From NCBI RefSeq assembly GCF_023540835.1, contig NZ_JALKCU010000003.1:124001-188000 (forward strand): a stretch of 64,000 nucleotides of DNA. The letters are read 5' to 3'. The first letter of the stretch is position 1, and the number at the start of each line of letters is the position of its first letter. The notes beneath the pieces were generated by a model. The model searched no databases, was not told the DNA's origin, and worked only from the letters and a program-made list of their open reading frames with translations. Position numbers and translations under genes: made by a program. Below, in pieces: positions 45,291-54,035 of the stretch. Source of the stretch: Marivivens geojensis (GTDB lineage Bacteria > Pseudomonadota > Alphaproteobacteria > Rhodobacterales > Rhodobacteraceae).

Positions 45291-45770
45291 ATGTCGAAGA
45301 TCATTCACATAGAGCTGGACGACAGCAATCTGCCGCCGCCCACACCTGAGGTCGAACAGGAACGCCGCGTAGCGATGTTTGATCTTCTCGAAGAGAACAG
45401 CTTTGACCTTGTGTCGCGGGACGACCGTCCTGTGCCCGAGGGGCCGTATAAGCTGTTCCTGTCGGTACGTGAACGCCGTCTTGTGTTCGAAATTAAGACC
45501 GAAGCGAACGATCCCGCCGGTGAATTTCACCTGAGCCTTGGGCCGTTCCGTCAGGTGGTCAAAGATTACTTCTTGATCTGCGAAAGCTATTTTGATGCGG
45601 TGAAAACCGCTGCGCCTAGCCAGATTGAAACGATCGATATGGCCCGCCGCGGTATCCACAACGAAGGCGCCAACGTTCTGCAAGAACGGTTAGAGGGCAA
45701 GGCGGTTGTGGATCACGACACCGCGCGTCGCCTGTTCACCCTTATCTGCGTTCTGCATTTCGGGGGCTGA
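45291..45770 (+). CDS. UPF0262 family protein
   Basis: The 159-residue protein matches the uncharacterised UPF0262 family, with the start MSKIIHIELDDSNLPPPTPE, the block RLVFEIKTEAND and the C-terminal ARRLFTLICVLHFGG. No domain of known activity is visible. The position right after hisD is the usual one for this family. It is followed by a phosphatase-like gene that starts 1 nt after its stop. Confidence 0.92.
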   Translation: MSKIIHIELDDSNLPPPTPEVEQERRVAMFDLLEENSFDLVSRDDRPVPEGPYKLFLSVRERRLVFEIKTEANDPAGEFHLSLGPFRQVVKDYFLICESYFDAVKTAAPSQIETIDMARRGIHNEGANVLQERLEGKAVVDHDTARRLFTLICVLHFGG

Positions 45771-45771
45771 T

Positions 45772-46245
45772 TTGGACGAGGGCGGTAAGACATATCAGCC
45801 TCTCCCGCAGTCGGTTCTGTTCTGCTGCGATCATAATTCGGTTCGGTCTCCTATGGCCGAAGGATTGATGAAAAAATTCTACGGCACGGGATGCTATGTG
45901 CAGTCCGTGGGCGTTAAGAGCGATCTCGAAATCGACGGCTTTACCATCGCCGTCTGCCAAGAGGTCGGCGTAGAGCTATCCCGCCATCGCGCGCGGTCGT
46001 TTGATGAGCTAAAACAATGGGGTGACGACCTTTCGTCGTTCGACCTCGTTGTTGCGTTGTCTCCAGCGAGCCAGCGTCAGGCTCTTGAAATGACGCGGTT
46101 TTTCCATCTCGACGTTGAGTATTGGCCGATCCTCGATCCGACGGGGTTGGGGACCACGCGGGATGAAAAGCTCGAGAGTTATCGCAAAACACGTGACCAG
46201 ATAATTGCCCGCCTGCATGACAGATGGGGCCCCTCAAAGGAGTAA
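45772..46245 (+). CDS. Low-molecular-weight protein tyrosine phosphatase / arsenate reductase-like
   Basis: The 157-residue protein carries the CX5R phosphate loop C19-D-H-N-S-V-R25 within SVLFCCDHNSVRSPMAEGLM and the later ALSPASQRQALE segment. The loop differs from the CxGNxCR of true LMW phosphatases, and the acidic loop reads WPILDPTGLGTTRDE. It is nearer to the ArsC/Wzb-like branch that sits beside hisD in Rhodobacteraceae. The start is TTG at 45772, 1 nt after the UPF0262 stop, with GGGGG upstream; the in-frame ATG at 45706 lies inside the previous gene. Substrate unknown. Confidence 0.83.
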   Translation: MDEGGKTYQPLPQSVLFCCDHNSVRSPMAEGLMKKFYGTGCYVQSVGVKSDLEIDGFTIAVCQEVGVELSRHRARSFDELKQWGDDLSSFDLVVALSPASQRQALEMTRFFHLDVEYWPILDPTGLGTTRDEKLESYRKTRDQIIARLHDRWGPSKE

Positions 46246-46247
46246 CC

Positions 46248-46649
46248 ATGGACGCCAAAGCCGTTCTTCAACGTTATTTTGATGCTTTCAATGCGGGCGA
46301 TAAGGCTGGCATGTTGGCTGAGTTGTCGGATGACGTGGCTCACCACGTGAACGAGGGCCAAGTGCGCGTTGGCAAAGAGTTGTTCAGCGCATTTTGCGAC
46401 CACATGGATCGCTGCTATCGCGAATGCCTGACCAATATTGTGATCTTTGGCTCGGCTGACGGCACTCGTGCGGCGGCAGAATTTACGGTGAACGGTGAAT
46501 ATCTGTCGACCGACGAAGGTCTGCCCGAAGCGGCAGGTCAGAAATACGTCCTACCGGCTGGGTCGTTCATGACGCTCAAAGACGGCAAGATTTGCCGTGT
46601 CACCACCTATTACAACCTCGCAGATTGGATCCGTCAGGTCAGCGCATGA
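46248..46649 (+). CDS. SnoaL/NTF2-like protein (ketosteroid isomerase-related)
   Basis: The 133-residue protein has the NTF2-like pattern: helix LQRYFDAFNAGDKAGMLAEL (about residues 7-26), DDVAHHVNEG, and C-terminal strands YVLPAGSFMTLKDGKICRVT. Such proteins bind small hydrophobic ligands or isomerise them. AAAGGAG precedes the ATG (46248). Its stop overlaps the GNAT start (ATGA). The tight packing with GNAT and amidohydrolase genes suggests a joint pathway, but which is not clear. Confidence 0.85.
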   Translation: MDAKAVLQRYFDAFNAGDKAGMLAELSDDVAHHVNEGQVRVGKELFSAFCDHMDRCYRECLTNIVIFGSADGTRAAAEFTVNGEYLSTDEGLPEAAGQKYVLPAGSFMTLKDGKICRVTTYYNLADWIRQVSA

Positions 46650-47233
46650 CCCTGACGTATCAGGTTCTCGACGGAGATGCGGTCGCGGCGGCGCTGGATG
46701 ATCTGGCGCGGCTGAGGATCGATGTGTTTGCCGATTGGCCTTACCTCTATGCAGGGTCGCTCGACTACGAGCGGGACTATGTTGCGACATATCGTGATGC
46801 GCAAAACGCTATTTTGGTGGCAGCCAAGGATGGGGATCGCATTGTTGGCGCGGCAACAGGCACCCCGATGGAAGATCATGCGAGCGATTTCGCGGCACCC
46901 TTTGCGGCGACGGGTATTCCGTTGACCGACATTTTTTACTGCGCCGAATCGGTGTTGCTGCCTGACTATCGGGGGCAGGGCGCTGGGCATGTGTTCTTTG
47001 ATATGCGCGAGGCCAAGGCGAAGTCACTGGGTCGTCGTTATGTGGCCTTTTGTTCGGTGATGCGGCAAGAGGATCATCCTGCGCGGCCTGCGGACTACCG
47101 ACCCTTGGATGGGTTCTGGCGGAAACGTGGATATGAAAAACTCGACGGGGTCGTCGCGCGGTTCAAATGGACCGACCACGGTGACGCCGAACAGACTGAA
47201 AAGCCGCTTCAATTCTGGATGAAAGCTCTATGA
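46646..47233 (+). CDS. GNAT family N-acetyltransferase
   Basis: The 195-residue protein has the GNAT core with AESVLLPDYRGQGAGHVFFD (about residues 101-120) as the acetyl-CoA loop. LRIDVFADWPYLYAGSLDYE near the N terminus is typical of a branch found next to carbon-nitrogen hydrolases. It overlaps both neighbours by 4 nt (ATGA at each end), so the three genes are translated together. The acceptor is unknown. Confidence 0.88.
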   Translation: MTLTYQVLDGDAVAAALDDLARLRIDVFADWPYLYAGSLDYERDYVATYRDAQNAILVAAKDGDRIVGAATGTPMEDHASDFAAPFAATGIPLTDIFYCAESVLLPDYRGQGAGHVFFDMREAKAKSLGRRYVAFCSVMRQEDHPARPADYRPLDGFWRKRGYEKLDGVVARFKWTDHGDAEQTEKPLQFWMKAL

Positions 47234-48108
47234 AAATCGCTACTTCTGCCTACCGCCCCGAATGGCACGCGACGTGGTCTTCGCTTGAGATGAAATTGAC
47301 GGGCTGGGTGTCAGCCGCTGCGGGGCAGGGCGCTGATCTGCTCGTGTTTCCCGAATATGGCGGATGCGAAGCGGCGCTGATCGGGACCCCGAACGACTGT
47401 TTGCCTGCACAATGGGCTGGCCGAATGGCGGATGCGGCTGAGGATTGGATAGCGCTACATTCCGATCTGGCGGCACAGTTTGGTGTTCATATTCTTGCGG
47501 GATCGCTCTGCGTTCGGGATGGGGCGCGTATGGTAAATAGGTCTTATTTGCTTGGCCCATCGGGCGATGCGGTGTTTCAGGATAAACTGATCCTGACACC
47601 GTATGAACGCCGCGAGATGCAGCTGTCGGTCGGGGATTCGGTAAAGCTGTTCGATACGGCCTTGGGTCGGTTGGGCATCTTGATCTGCTATGACAGCGAA
47701 TTTCCGCTTCAGGCCCGCGCGATGTGTGAAGGTGGCGCGGATATGATCCTCGTGCCCTCCGCGACCGATTTACCTGCGGGGCAAACACGTGTGCGCCAGT
47801 CGTGCCGTGCGCGTGCGATTGAAAACCAATGCCTTATCGTGCAGTCGCCCGTGTTGGGTCCTGTGTCAGATTGCGATGTGTTGGACACGGGAACAGGCCG
47901 CGCTGCGCTGTTCTGCCCGCCCGATCACGGACTGCCGAGCAACGGGATTATCGCCCAAGGCGACACAGACGAGGCGGCATGGGTCATTGCAGAGGTCGAT
48001 CCTGCGGCTATCGCGGCCCCTCGGGTTTCGGGGCAGGTCGGCAACTTTAGCCACTGGACCGAACAGGATTCGCGGCTTCAAAACCTCACCTTGGCGACCC
48101 TCGCCTGA
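47230..48108 (+). CDS. Carbon-nitrogen hydrolase (nitrilase superfamily)
   Basis: The 292-residue protein has the full catalytic triad of the superfamily: E42 in VFPEYGG, K119 in QDKLILTPYER and C153 in ILICYDSEFP. It probably hydrolyses an amide or omega-amide. This branch is commonly adjacent to a GNAT acetyltransferase, as here, with a 4-nt overlap. The substrate cannot be named. The reading frame ends 83 nt before infA; the gap contains CCGCC/GGCGG arms but no clear terminator. Confidence 0.9.
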   Translation: MKIATSAYRPEWHATWSSLEMKLTGWVSAAAGQGADLLVFPEYGGCEAALIGTPNDCLPAQWAGRMADAAEDWIALHSDLAAQFGVHILAGSLCVRDGARMVNRSYLLGPSGDAVFQDKLILTPYERREMQLSVGDSVKLFDTALGRLGILICYDSEFPLQARAMCEGGADMILVPSATDLPAGQTRVRQSCRARAIENQCLIVQSPVLGPVSDCDVLDTGTGRAALFCPPDHGLPSNGIIAQGDTDEAAWVIAEVDPAAIAAPRVSGQVGNFSHWTEQDSRLQNLTLATLA

Positions 48109-48191
48109 TTTGCGCTTGAATTATTGGTAAATCGGGCGCATTTAACCGCCGTTCCGCTCATGATGGCGGATTTTGCAATTACGGAGATCAC

Positions 48192-48410
48192 ATGGCCAAG
48201 GAAGAACTGCTCGAATTCCCCGGTGTCGTGAAGGAACTCCTGCCGAACGCGACATTCCTGGTCGAGCTTGAAAACGGCCATACGATCATCGCACACACGG
48301 CAGGTAAACTTCGCAAGAACCGCATCCGCGTCCTCGCGGGCGACAAGGTTCAGGTGGAAATGACCCCCTACGACCTCACCAAAGGTCGGATTAACTATCG
48401 TTTTCGGTGA
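48192..48410 (+). CDS. infA: Translation initiation factor IF-1
   Basis: IF-1 occupies the ribosomal A site during initiation. The 72-residue OB-fold protein starts [20 protein letters not shown] and ends GRINYRFR, both standard. ACGGAGATCAC precedes the ATG. Its stop overlaps the GTG start of maf, which heads a conserved infA-maf-RNase-yacG operon. Confidence 0.98.
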   Translation: MAKEELLEFPGVVKELLPNATFLVELENGHTIIAHTAGKLRKNRIRVLAGDKVQVEMTPYDLTKGRINYRFR

Positions 48411-49012
48411 GCACGGTTTCACCGACATCCGGTTTGCAGCTTATCTTGGGCTCTGGTTCGCCGCGGCGACTGGAGCTTTTGGCGCAAATCGGGGTAACGC
48501 CAATTGCGGTGCGCCCGCCTGACGTGGACGAAGATCCGCGTAAGGGAGAACTGCCGCGCGACTATGTTAATCGAATTGCCGCTGACAAGGCCGCTGCCGT
48601 TTCCTGTGGCGCGGATGAGGTTGTGTTGTGCGCCGATACGACGGTTGCGCTGGGGCGTCGCATCATGGGCAAACCCGCGGACGAGGCCGAGGCCGCTGCG
48701 TTCCTCTTTGCTCTGTCTGGTCGTCGTCACCGCGTGATCACTGCCGTTGCGGTGAAACGTGGAGAAAAGATTTGGCAGACGGACGTTGTCACCACAGTGG
48801 CGATGAAGCGTCTCTCTAATCCCGAAGTGAATGCTTACCTCGCATCTGGCGATTGGAAGGGCAAAGCGGGCGGATATGCGATCCAAGGGCCTGCGGGCGC
48901 CTTTATCCCGTGGATCAACGGGTCGTTTACGGGCGTAGTTGGCCTTCCACTGGCCGAAACCGCTGGTTTGCTGACTGCTGCGGGCTTTCCTTTATACGGA
49001 GTAGAACAATGA
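48407..49012 (+). CDS. maf: Maf-family nucleotide pyrophosphatase
   Basis: Maf proteins hydrolyse non-canonical or modified nucleoside triphosphates. The 201-residue protein has the GSGSPRR motif (about residues 16-22), [19 protein letters not shown] (about 75-93) and the [20 protein letters not shown] block. The GTG start lies in the infA stop (GTGA) and its own stop overlaps the RNase start (ATGA). It is the standard housekeeping copy; the dTTP/UTP or 7-methyl-GTP preference cannot be told. Confidence 0.94.
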   Translation: MSTVSPTSGLQLILGSGSPRRLELLAQIGVTPIAVRPPDVDEDPRKGELPRDYVNRIAADKAAAVSCGADEVVLCADTTVALGRRIMGKPADEAEAAAFLFALSGRRHRVITAVAVKRGEKIWQTDVVTTVAMKRLSNPEVNAYLASGDWKGKAGGYAIQGPAGAFIPWINGSFTGVVGLPLAETAGLLTAAGFPLYGVEQ

Positions 49013-50043
49013 AGGGACGTTCGATCCTTCTGGACCACGTAGGCGAGCGCGAAGCTGCCGCGCTGATGGTGGATGGCAAGCTCGAAGATCTGCTGATCGA
49101 CGATGATAGCCAGCCGCGACCCGGTGCGATTTTCCGCGCGATCTGTGATCGTCCACTCAAGGGGCAGGGTGGCATGATGTTGCGTCTGCCTGAGGGTGAG
49201 ACGGCGTTCCTGCGTCAGAGCAAAGGTCTGCGTCCGGGTCAACCGATGCTGGTTCAGGTCACGGGTTACACGGAGGCGGGCAAAGCCGTTCCTGTAACCG
49301 ACCGCGTTCTGTTCAAAAGCCGCTATGCGATCGTCACGCCGGGCAAGCCGGGCGTGAACGTGAGCCGCTCTATCGACGACGAAGAAGACCGCGCTCGTAT
49401 CAGTGCTATCGGCCATGCCGTCATGGAAGGGATCGAACACGGTCTGATCCTACGGTCGTCCTGTGCTGGCGCCGATGACGATGATATTGCCGAGGACATC
49501 GCCGCGATGGCTGATCTGGCGAGTGCTGTCTTGAACGACCTCGAAGGCACGGAACCTGAGGCTCTGACTGAGGGTGATGGCCCGCATGTCCTCGCATGGC
49601 GGGAATGGGTGTCTGCGGCTGAGGTGGTGACCGATGAGGGCTGTTTCGAAGATCACGGCGTTATGGATCAGATCGAGGCGCTGAAATCGCCGTTCATCGA
49701 TCTGGGCGAAGGCCATATGTATGTCGAAGCGACCCGTGCCTTGGTGGCTGTCGATGTGAACACGGGCGGGGATACCTCGCCTGCTGCGGCCCTCAAGGCG
49801 AACTTGGCTGCGAGCCGTATGTTGCCGCGTGCCTTACGTCTGCGTGGCCTTGGTGGCCAGCTAGCGGTCGATTTCGCGCCGATCTCTAAGGCGCACCGTA
49901 AGCAGGTCGAACAGTCCCTGCGCGCATCGTTCCGCAATGATGCCATTGAAACGAGCCTTGTCGGTTGGACGACGATGGGTCTGTTTGAATTGCAGCGCAA
50001 ACGCGAACGTCTGCCGCTGGCTGCGATCCTTCGGGGGCTGTAA
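49009..50043 (+). CDS. Compact ribonuclease E/G family protein
   Basis: The 344-residue protein belongs to the RNase E/G family but is shorter than E. coli RNase G (about 489). A shortened S1-like N terminus (residues 1-105) leads into the catalytic core with NVSRSI, the metal-binding aspartate in [12 protein letters not shown] (about 248) and a second one in [17 protein letters not shown] (about 288). The zinc-link cysteine motif and the C-terminal half of large RNase E are absent. It starts in the maf stop (ATGA); the longer frame to 48853 is rejected. It may act in rRNA or mRNA processing beside a full RNase E elsewhere. Confidence 0.88.
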   Translation: MKGRSILLDHVGEREAAALMVDGKLEDLLIDDDSQPRPGAIFRAICDRPLKGQGGMMLRLPEGETAFLRQSKGLRPGQPMLVQVTGYTEAGKAVPVTDRVLFKSRYAIVTPGKPGVNVSRSIDDEEDRARISAIGHAVMEGIEHGLILRSSCAGADDDDIAEDIAAMADLASAVLNDLEGTEPEALTEGDGPHVLAWREWVSAAEVVTDEGCFEDHGVMDQIEALKSPFIDLGEGHMYVEATRALVAVDVNTGGDTSPAAALKANLAASRMLPRALRLRGLGGQLAVDFAPISKAHRKQVEQSLRASFRNDAIETSLVGWTTMGLFELQRKRERLPLAAILRGL

Positions 50044-50219
50044 TGGCCTGTCCGATTTGCGCAAAAGAAACGGATCAAAAATACCGCCCGTTCTGTTCTA
50101 AACGGTGCGCGGACATCGATTTGGCTAAGTGGTTGTCGGGTTCTTACGCCATTCCGTCCGCCGAACCGATCGATGAGTCAGATATCCCAGAAGATGAAAT
50201 GCCCCCACAGCGGCACTAG
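50043..50219 (+). CDS. yacG: DNA gyrase inhibitor/zinc-binding protein YacG
   Basis: The 58-residue protein starts [19 protein letters not shown] and holds a four-cysteine zinc site (CPIC, then CSKRC). IDLAKWLSGSYAIP is the family helix after the knuckle. The ATG overlaps the RNase stop (TAATG). E. coli YacG binds GyrB and blocks its activity; the same is expected here. A terminator closes the infA-yacG operon. Confidence 0.94.
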   Translation: MACPICAKETDQKYRPFCSKRCADIDLAKWLSGSYAIPSAEPIDESDIPEDEMPPQRH

Positions 50220-50246
50220 TCGCAATCAGGGAAAATTGACGAAAAA

Positions 50247-50269
50247 GGTCGCCATTTGGGCGGCCTTTT
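50247..50269 (+). terminator. Terminator after yacG
   Basis: GGTCGCC-ATTTG-GGCGGCC (one T-G pair) followed by TTTTCATTTT. It ends the infA operon. Confidence 0.8.
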
Positions 50270-50310
50270 CATTTTCAATCGAGGCGAATCGGAAAGAAAA
50301 CTTCTGATTA

Positions 50311-50360
50311 AAGTTGTTTTAGATTCTCAAATCGTCATTTTTTAGAATTTAAAACAACTT
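50311..50360. repeat. 17-bp inverted repeat in AT-rich region
   Basis: The left arm is 50311-50327 and the right arm 50344-50360. The arms match at 16 of 17 positions around a 16-nt loop. It could be an operator pair or form a long hairpin in the transcript. Confidence 0.7.
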
Positions 50361-50440
50361 AAAGGTGATTAACAGGTATATTCTAAGGTTTATGTTTGCG
50401 CCTGAAGGGTTCAAAATTTTTTATACATAAAAATATAAAC

Positions 50441-50460
50441 AATATACTAATGAGTATATT
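50441..50460. repeat. Perfect 8-4-8 palindrome
   Basis: AATATACT-AATG-AGTATATT, a perfect dyad typical of a dimeric regulator site. It lies 180 bp before the hydrolase start. Confidence 0.6.
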
Positions 50461-50498
50461 TGACTCTTTTTAAGGGTCTGAAATGTGGAATTTGGTCA

Positions 50499-50519
50499 GG
50501 TCACTCTTCTGTCGTGACC
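50499..50519. repeat. 6-bp inverted repeat GGTCAC/GTGACC
   Basis: GGTCAC and GTGACC are separated by 9 nt. It is the third dyad in the same gap. Confidence 0.4.
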
Positions 50520-50640
50520 GTTGGTTAGACCTCTGTTTCCTTAAGTATCACAGATTTTCCCGCGATGATTGAGTTGAGGCGCACAAGCGTCCTCAGAGTT
50601 CGGGTGCCGTTCTCTTCATCTCGCATCAGTTGGGTTTGTC

Positions 50641-53478
50641 GTGGCTATCGTACAGCAAATGATCATCGGAAATGATGGATACGCTTCTGACGTATTATCG
50701 TCCGAGATGTTCGGCATTAATGCGCTGTTTACCAAAGACGGCACCATTGATGGCGGTCAATACGATACGTTTGTCGACCAATTGGGCACGACCTCTTTTC
50801 GTTTTCCAGGCGGCACAGTCACCGAAAAACTTTTTGAGCCTGATAATTCCACCTCGCAGCAATTCTGGTCTTTGACCGATGCGCCCAATCTCGAAGATGA
50901 TTTTGTCACCGCGAAAGAGTTTGTCGCCTACGCCGCCGACAAAGGCGCGACAATCGACTGGGTTCTGCCGACCGAGCATTTCTATTCTGCAGCCACCGAC
51001 TCTGCTGGCAACCATTTGCCTGATGAAGCAGCGGTTGATGGCCTGCTTGTTCACATTGATGACCTGATCCACGGTTTGTATGGCGATATCACGCTCGACA
51101 CCGTCACCATCGGGAACGAATACTGGGTGAACGACGGCGCCCGTGAGACCCCTGCCGAGTACGGCAAAATGGTCAACATGATGGCCAAAAAGCTGGACGA
51201 TCTGTTTGAACAGTATCGTGTGGAAATTGGCGATCCCGATTGGGTTGCTCCCAAAATCGCGATGCAGACTGCATTGCCTTGGGACCGCGACGATATCCCT
51301 CAGATCATCGGCGAGATGGACATGGACGCCCGTGGTGCCATCGATGTGATCGAAACTCACTACTACCCCGATGATTACGCTGAGATCCAATCCAGCGGTG
51401 GTGTATTTGATCGATTGGATGACATCGCCTACGCCAAAGGCTTTGGTGACGTCGAATACTACGTTTCGGAATGGAACGTTCAGAATCGCGTCGGCAATGA
51501 ATTCGGGATGGAGCAGGCGTCGAACATCATCGAAATGTTCGAGGACATGGCCGTCCACGGTGTCGATCAGGCGTCTGTTTGGGGCACGACCTACAAGGCG
51601 CTCTACACCCGCCTTGGCCGCATTTATAACGACGCAGACGCACCTGGTGGCACAGCAAGCGAACTGACGCCCGCTGGCGAAGTGATGCGTATGATGTCGC
51701 GCAGCCTCGTTGATACGCAGGTGATCGACGTGTCGTATCCACAGCGGTTCTTTAGCGATATCGGCGACGATACTGCGCAGGATCAGGTGGACATTAACGC
51801 CTTTGGCAATGACGAAAAGGTCGTCATCTTCCTCGCCTCGCGGTCCGCCGATGGCATCGACATCGAATTGAACGTTGGCGACCTCGTCAGCGACTACGAT
51901 CACCTGTGGGTTCAGCAACTTTCGACCATTGATAACCCGTTCTCGAGCACCTTGGACGAAGGTGATCCGCTCTCGTACCTGTCACGCCCATTCACCGAAA
52001 CCTTTATGGGGGACGAAGTCACGGCGAGCGACGGCGACATCCATCTATCCCTCGACGGCTACGACATCGTTAAGCTGGAATTTTCGATTGGAACGGGCGT
52101 CGATATGTGGGGCAACGACGCCAAAGTTGACCGCTATGCCGACTATTCTGATCGTCTGATCGGCACAGACCACGCTGACACCATTGCGGGCAACCTTGGT
52201 GATGACACGCTGATGGGCGAAGCAGGCCGTGACACCATTTTCGGTGGCGAAGGCAACGACACCATCGATGGTGGTGCGGGCGATGACACGCTTGTCACAG
52301 GCGAAGGCAATGACATCGTCACCACAGGTGAAGGCACTGATACCGTCATCACGGGTGCAGGCGAAAACGACGTTACCATTGAGGGCGAAGGCGCACATCT
52401 GTTCATCGACACCACAGGCGACACCGTTGTGACGGGCTTTGATGCCACTGCAGGACATACGCTCAGCTTTATGGGCGCATACGAAACTGTTGATGATCTG
52501 ATGAGCGCTGTCACCGTTCAGGACGACGACCTGATCTTCTTGCATGCTGACGGCGGCACCACTGAACTGCTCGGCGCTGCTGGCCAGTTGGATGACCTGA
52601 CCAATTCGCTCGTTGATTTCACCGATCCCGAAGGGGTTGCGGCAACGCTCGACCGTGTTGAGAACATGCGTGGCGATACCGAGTTCGCAGACTTCCTGAC
52701 GACGGCATCGCCTGAGGACGTCGCGGATTACCTGTCAGGTCTTAGCGCAAGCGAATTGTCGGACCTTCTGGAAACCACCGACGTCAACGCGCTGCTCGAG
52801 AACATTCCAGCAGAAAACCTCCCGCTGCTTTTGAACGCTTTCGATCAGGCCGACCTTGATGCATTCCTCGAAGACGCTGATCCGCTGTCGCTTCTCGATC
52901 ATCTCGAAAATGCTGGCGATGCTGCTGACGCTATGTTGGCTGCATTCGACCCTGATATTCTCGACGACTACTTGATGCGGATCGCCGAAGCGTTCCCGCT
53001 TGATGAAAGTGTAGACGTCGAACTCGATACCAAAGCGTTGCTGGCCGACGAATATGAAGCCAACGCGACTGTCATCCCCTCTGTCGACGAAATCATCCAA
53101 GCGATGAACCAGCCGATCGAGGAAGAAGACACTACGCCTTACAGCGGCGAAGACGTTTCCGATATGACTTTGGATGGTGGTGCTGGATCGTGCTTTGTTG
53201 CAACTGCCGCTTACGGCGACACTTACCATCCAGATGTGAACTACCTGCGCCGTGTTCGGGACGAAATCCTCGTTCACTACAGATTCGGTCGGGCCTTTAT
53301 TTGGACCTACTGGCGCGTTGGTCCGATTCTCGCAAAGATGCTGATGCCGCATCCGCATTTGCGCAGTTTTGCACGTGGTGCTTTGGCTCGGGTGATCGGT
53401 TACATGCGTGATCGCGATGTCGTTGCCCGTTACAGCAAAGGCTTCCGTAGTTCTTATCACCTCTCGGGTAGGGGCTAG
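50641..53478 (+). CDS. Secreted glycoside hydrolase with RTX repeats and CFI-box C-terminus
   Basis: The 945-residue protein starts with GTG. Residues 1-490 form a clan-A-like glycosidase: FGINALFTKDG, SFRFPGGTVTE, acid/base Glu160 in TIGNEYWVND and likely nucleophile Glu277 in YYVSEWNVQ. This is close to GH39/51/79-type folds; the substrate is not clear. Residues about 505-585 hold calcium-binding RTX nonapeptides (GGEGNDTIDGGAGDDTL). An acidic helical region follows with repeats such as SPEDVADYLSGLSASELSDL (about 685-760). From residue 851 CFVATAAYGDTYHPDV marks a CFI-box C-terminal domain with hydrophobic helices. No N-terminal signal peptide is seen, fitting type I export, though the C terminus is unlike a usual type I signal. 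Confidence 0.87.
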   Translation: MAIVQQMIIGNDGYASDVLSSEMFGINALFTKDGTIDGGQYDTFVDQLGTTSFRFPGGTVTEKLFEPDNSTSQQFWSLTDAPNLEDDFVTAKEFVAYAADKGATIDWVLPTEHFYSAATDSAGNHLPDEAAVDGLLVHIDDLIHGLYGDITLDTVTIGNEYWVNDGARETPAEYGKMVNMMAKKLDDLFEQYRVEIGDPDWVAPKIAMQTALPWDRDDIPQIIGEMDMDARGAIDVIETHYYPDDYAEIQSSGGVFDRLDDIAYAKGFGDVEYYVSEWNVQNRVGNEFGMEQASNIIEMFEDMAVHGVDQASVWGTTYKALYTRLGRIYNDADAPGGTASELTPAGEVMRMMSRSLVDTQVIDVSYPQRFFSDIGDDTAQDQVDINAFGNDEKVVIFLASRSADGIDIELNVGDLVSDYDHLWVQQLSTIDNPFSSTLDEGDPLSYLSRPFTETFMGDEVTASDGDIHLSLDGYDIVKLEFSIGTGVDMWGNDAKVDRYADYSDRLIGTDHADTIAGNLGDDTLMGEAGRDTIFGGEGNDTIDGGAGDDTLVTGEGNDIVTTGEGTDTVITGAGENDVTIEGEGAHLFIDTTGDTVVTGFDATAGHTLSFMGAYETVDDLMSAVTVQDDDLIFLHADGGTTELLGAAGQLDDLTNSLVDFTDPEGVAATLDRVENMRGDTEFADFLTTASPEDVADYLSGLSASELSDLLETTDVNALLENIPAENLPLLLNAFDQADLDAFLEDADPLSLLDHLENAGDAADAMLAAFDPDILDDYLMRIAEAFPLDESVDVELDTKALLADEYEANATVIPSVDEIIQAMNQPIEEEDTTPYSGEDVSDMTLDGGAGSCFVATAAYGDTYHPDVNYLRRVRDEILVHYRFGRAFIWTYWRVGPILAKMLMPHPHLRSFARGALARVIGYMRDRDVVARYSKGFRSSYHLSGRG

Positions 53479-53498
53479 AAAGAGGAATACCCTCTTTC
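53478..53498 (+). terminator. Stem-loop after the hydrolase
   Basis: GAAAGAGG-AATAC-CCTCTTTC is a perfect 8-bp stem starting at the last base of the stop codon. No T-tract follows. Confidence 0.6.
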
Positions 53499-53611
53499 CG
53501 CGAAAATTCGGAAAACAAATTCAAAATCGGTCAAAATGCCTCTGGACACCCCCGCGCTACCTGTCTAGAACGCCGCTACCCAGCGAGGAACAGAGTTTCT
53601 TGCTAACCGGT

Positions 53612-53686
53612 GCCCGGGTAGCTCAGGGGTAGAGCAGTGGATTGAAAATCCTCGTGTCGGTGGTTCAAATCCGCCCCTGGGCACCA
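53612..53686 (+). tRNA. tRNA-Phe (GAA)
   Basis: The acceptor is GCCCGGG/CCTGGGC (one G-T), with D arm GCTC-AGGGGTA-GAGC. The anticodon loop is TTGAAAA (anticodon GAA) on a stem with a T-T mismatch at the second pair, and the T arm has GGTTCAAAT. Discriminator A and an encoded CCA follow. Length is 75 nt. Confidence 0.96.
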
Positions 53687-54035
53687 TTTAAACATCTCCC
53701 AGATATAACTTAGCTTTTGATCAGCGCAGCTGTTTGTGCGCTGCGCTTAGGCATCATTGCCTTCCAATCGTTCTGGCCCCTCAACGGCGCACCAGCCCCC
53801 ATGCACGTATGGGCTGATCTGCGTTGGCTGCATTGCGGCTATGATATGTTTGCAATTGCAGCAACCAGAGGTGCGAAAACCTGCTGATATCGCGCCCGAA
53901 TTCAGGCGGTAACACGCTTGTGCCACAGGATTGTTACATTGCCTCTTGCGGAGAATCTGGGCGAGGCACTAATTGGGAGCTTGAAAACCGCTGGCGACCT
54001 TGATTCCGGCAAAACTATTGAGATGTAAAACGAAA
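53687..54035. other. Intergenic region between tRNA-Phe and opgG
   Basis: About 350 bp without a supported gene. It holds an 8-bp inverted repeat (AGCGCAGC/GCTGCGCT, 53723-53747), which may end the tRNA transcript, and a second small dyad CCCAT-GCACGT-ATGGG near 53800. The opgG promoter should lie in its right half; I cannot place it. Confidence 0.55.

Larger units (their letters stand above)
50270..50640. other. AT-rich control region upstream of the secreted hydrolase
   Basis: A 371-bp stretch without a gene, markedly AT-rich between 50300 and 50470. It contains three inverted repeats (50311-50360, 50441-50460, 50499-50519) and three TTAA words spaced exactly 10 nt apart (50349, 50359, 50369). 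Confidence 0.65.

Noticed and set aside
50695-51918. 407-codon minus-strand frame inside the RTX hydrolase
   Set aside because: Antisense shadow of the glycosidase domain with no start context or recognisable domain.
53612-54035. Integration scar next to tRNA-Phe
   Set aside because: No repeat of the tRNA 3' end was noticed downstream and no mobile gene follows; the operon after it is a normal chromosomal one.
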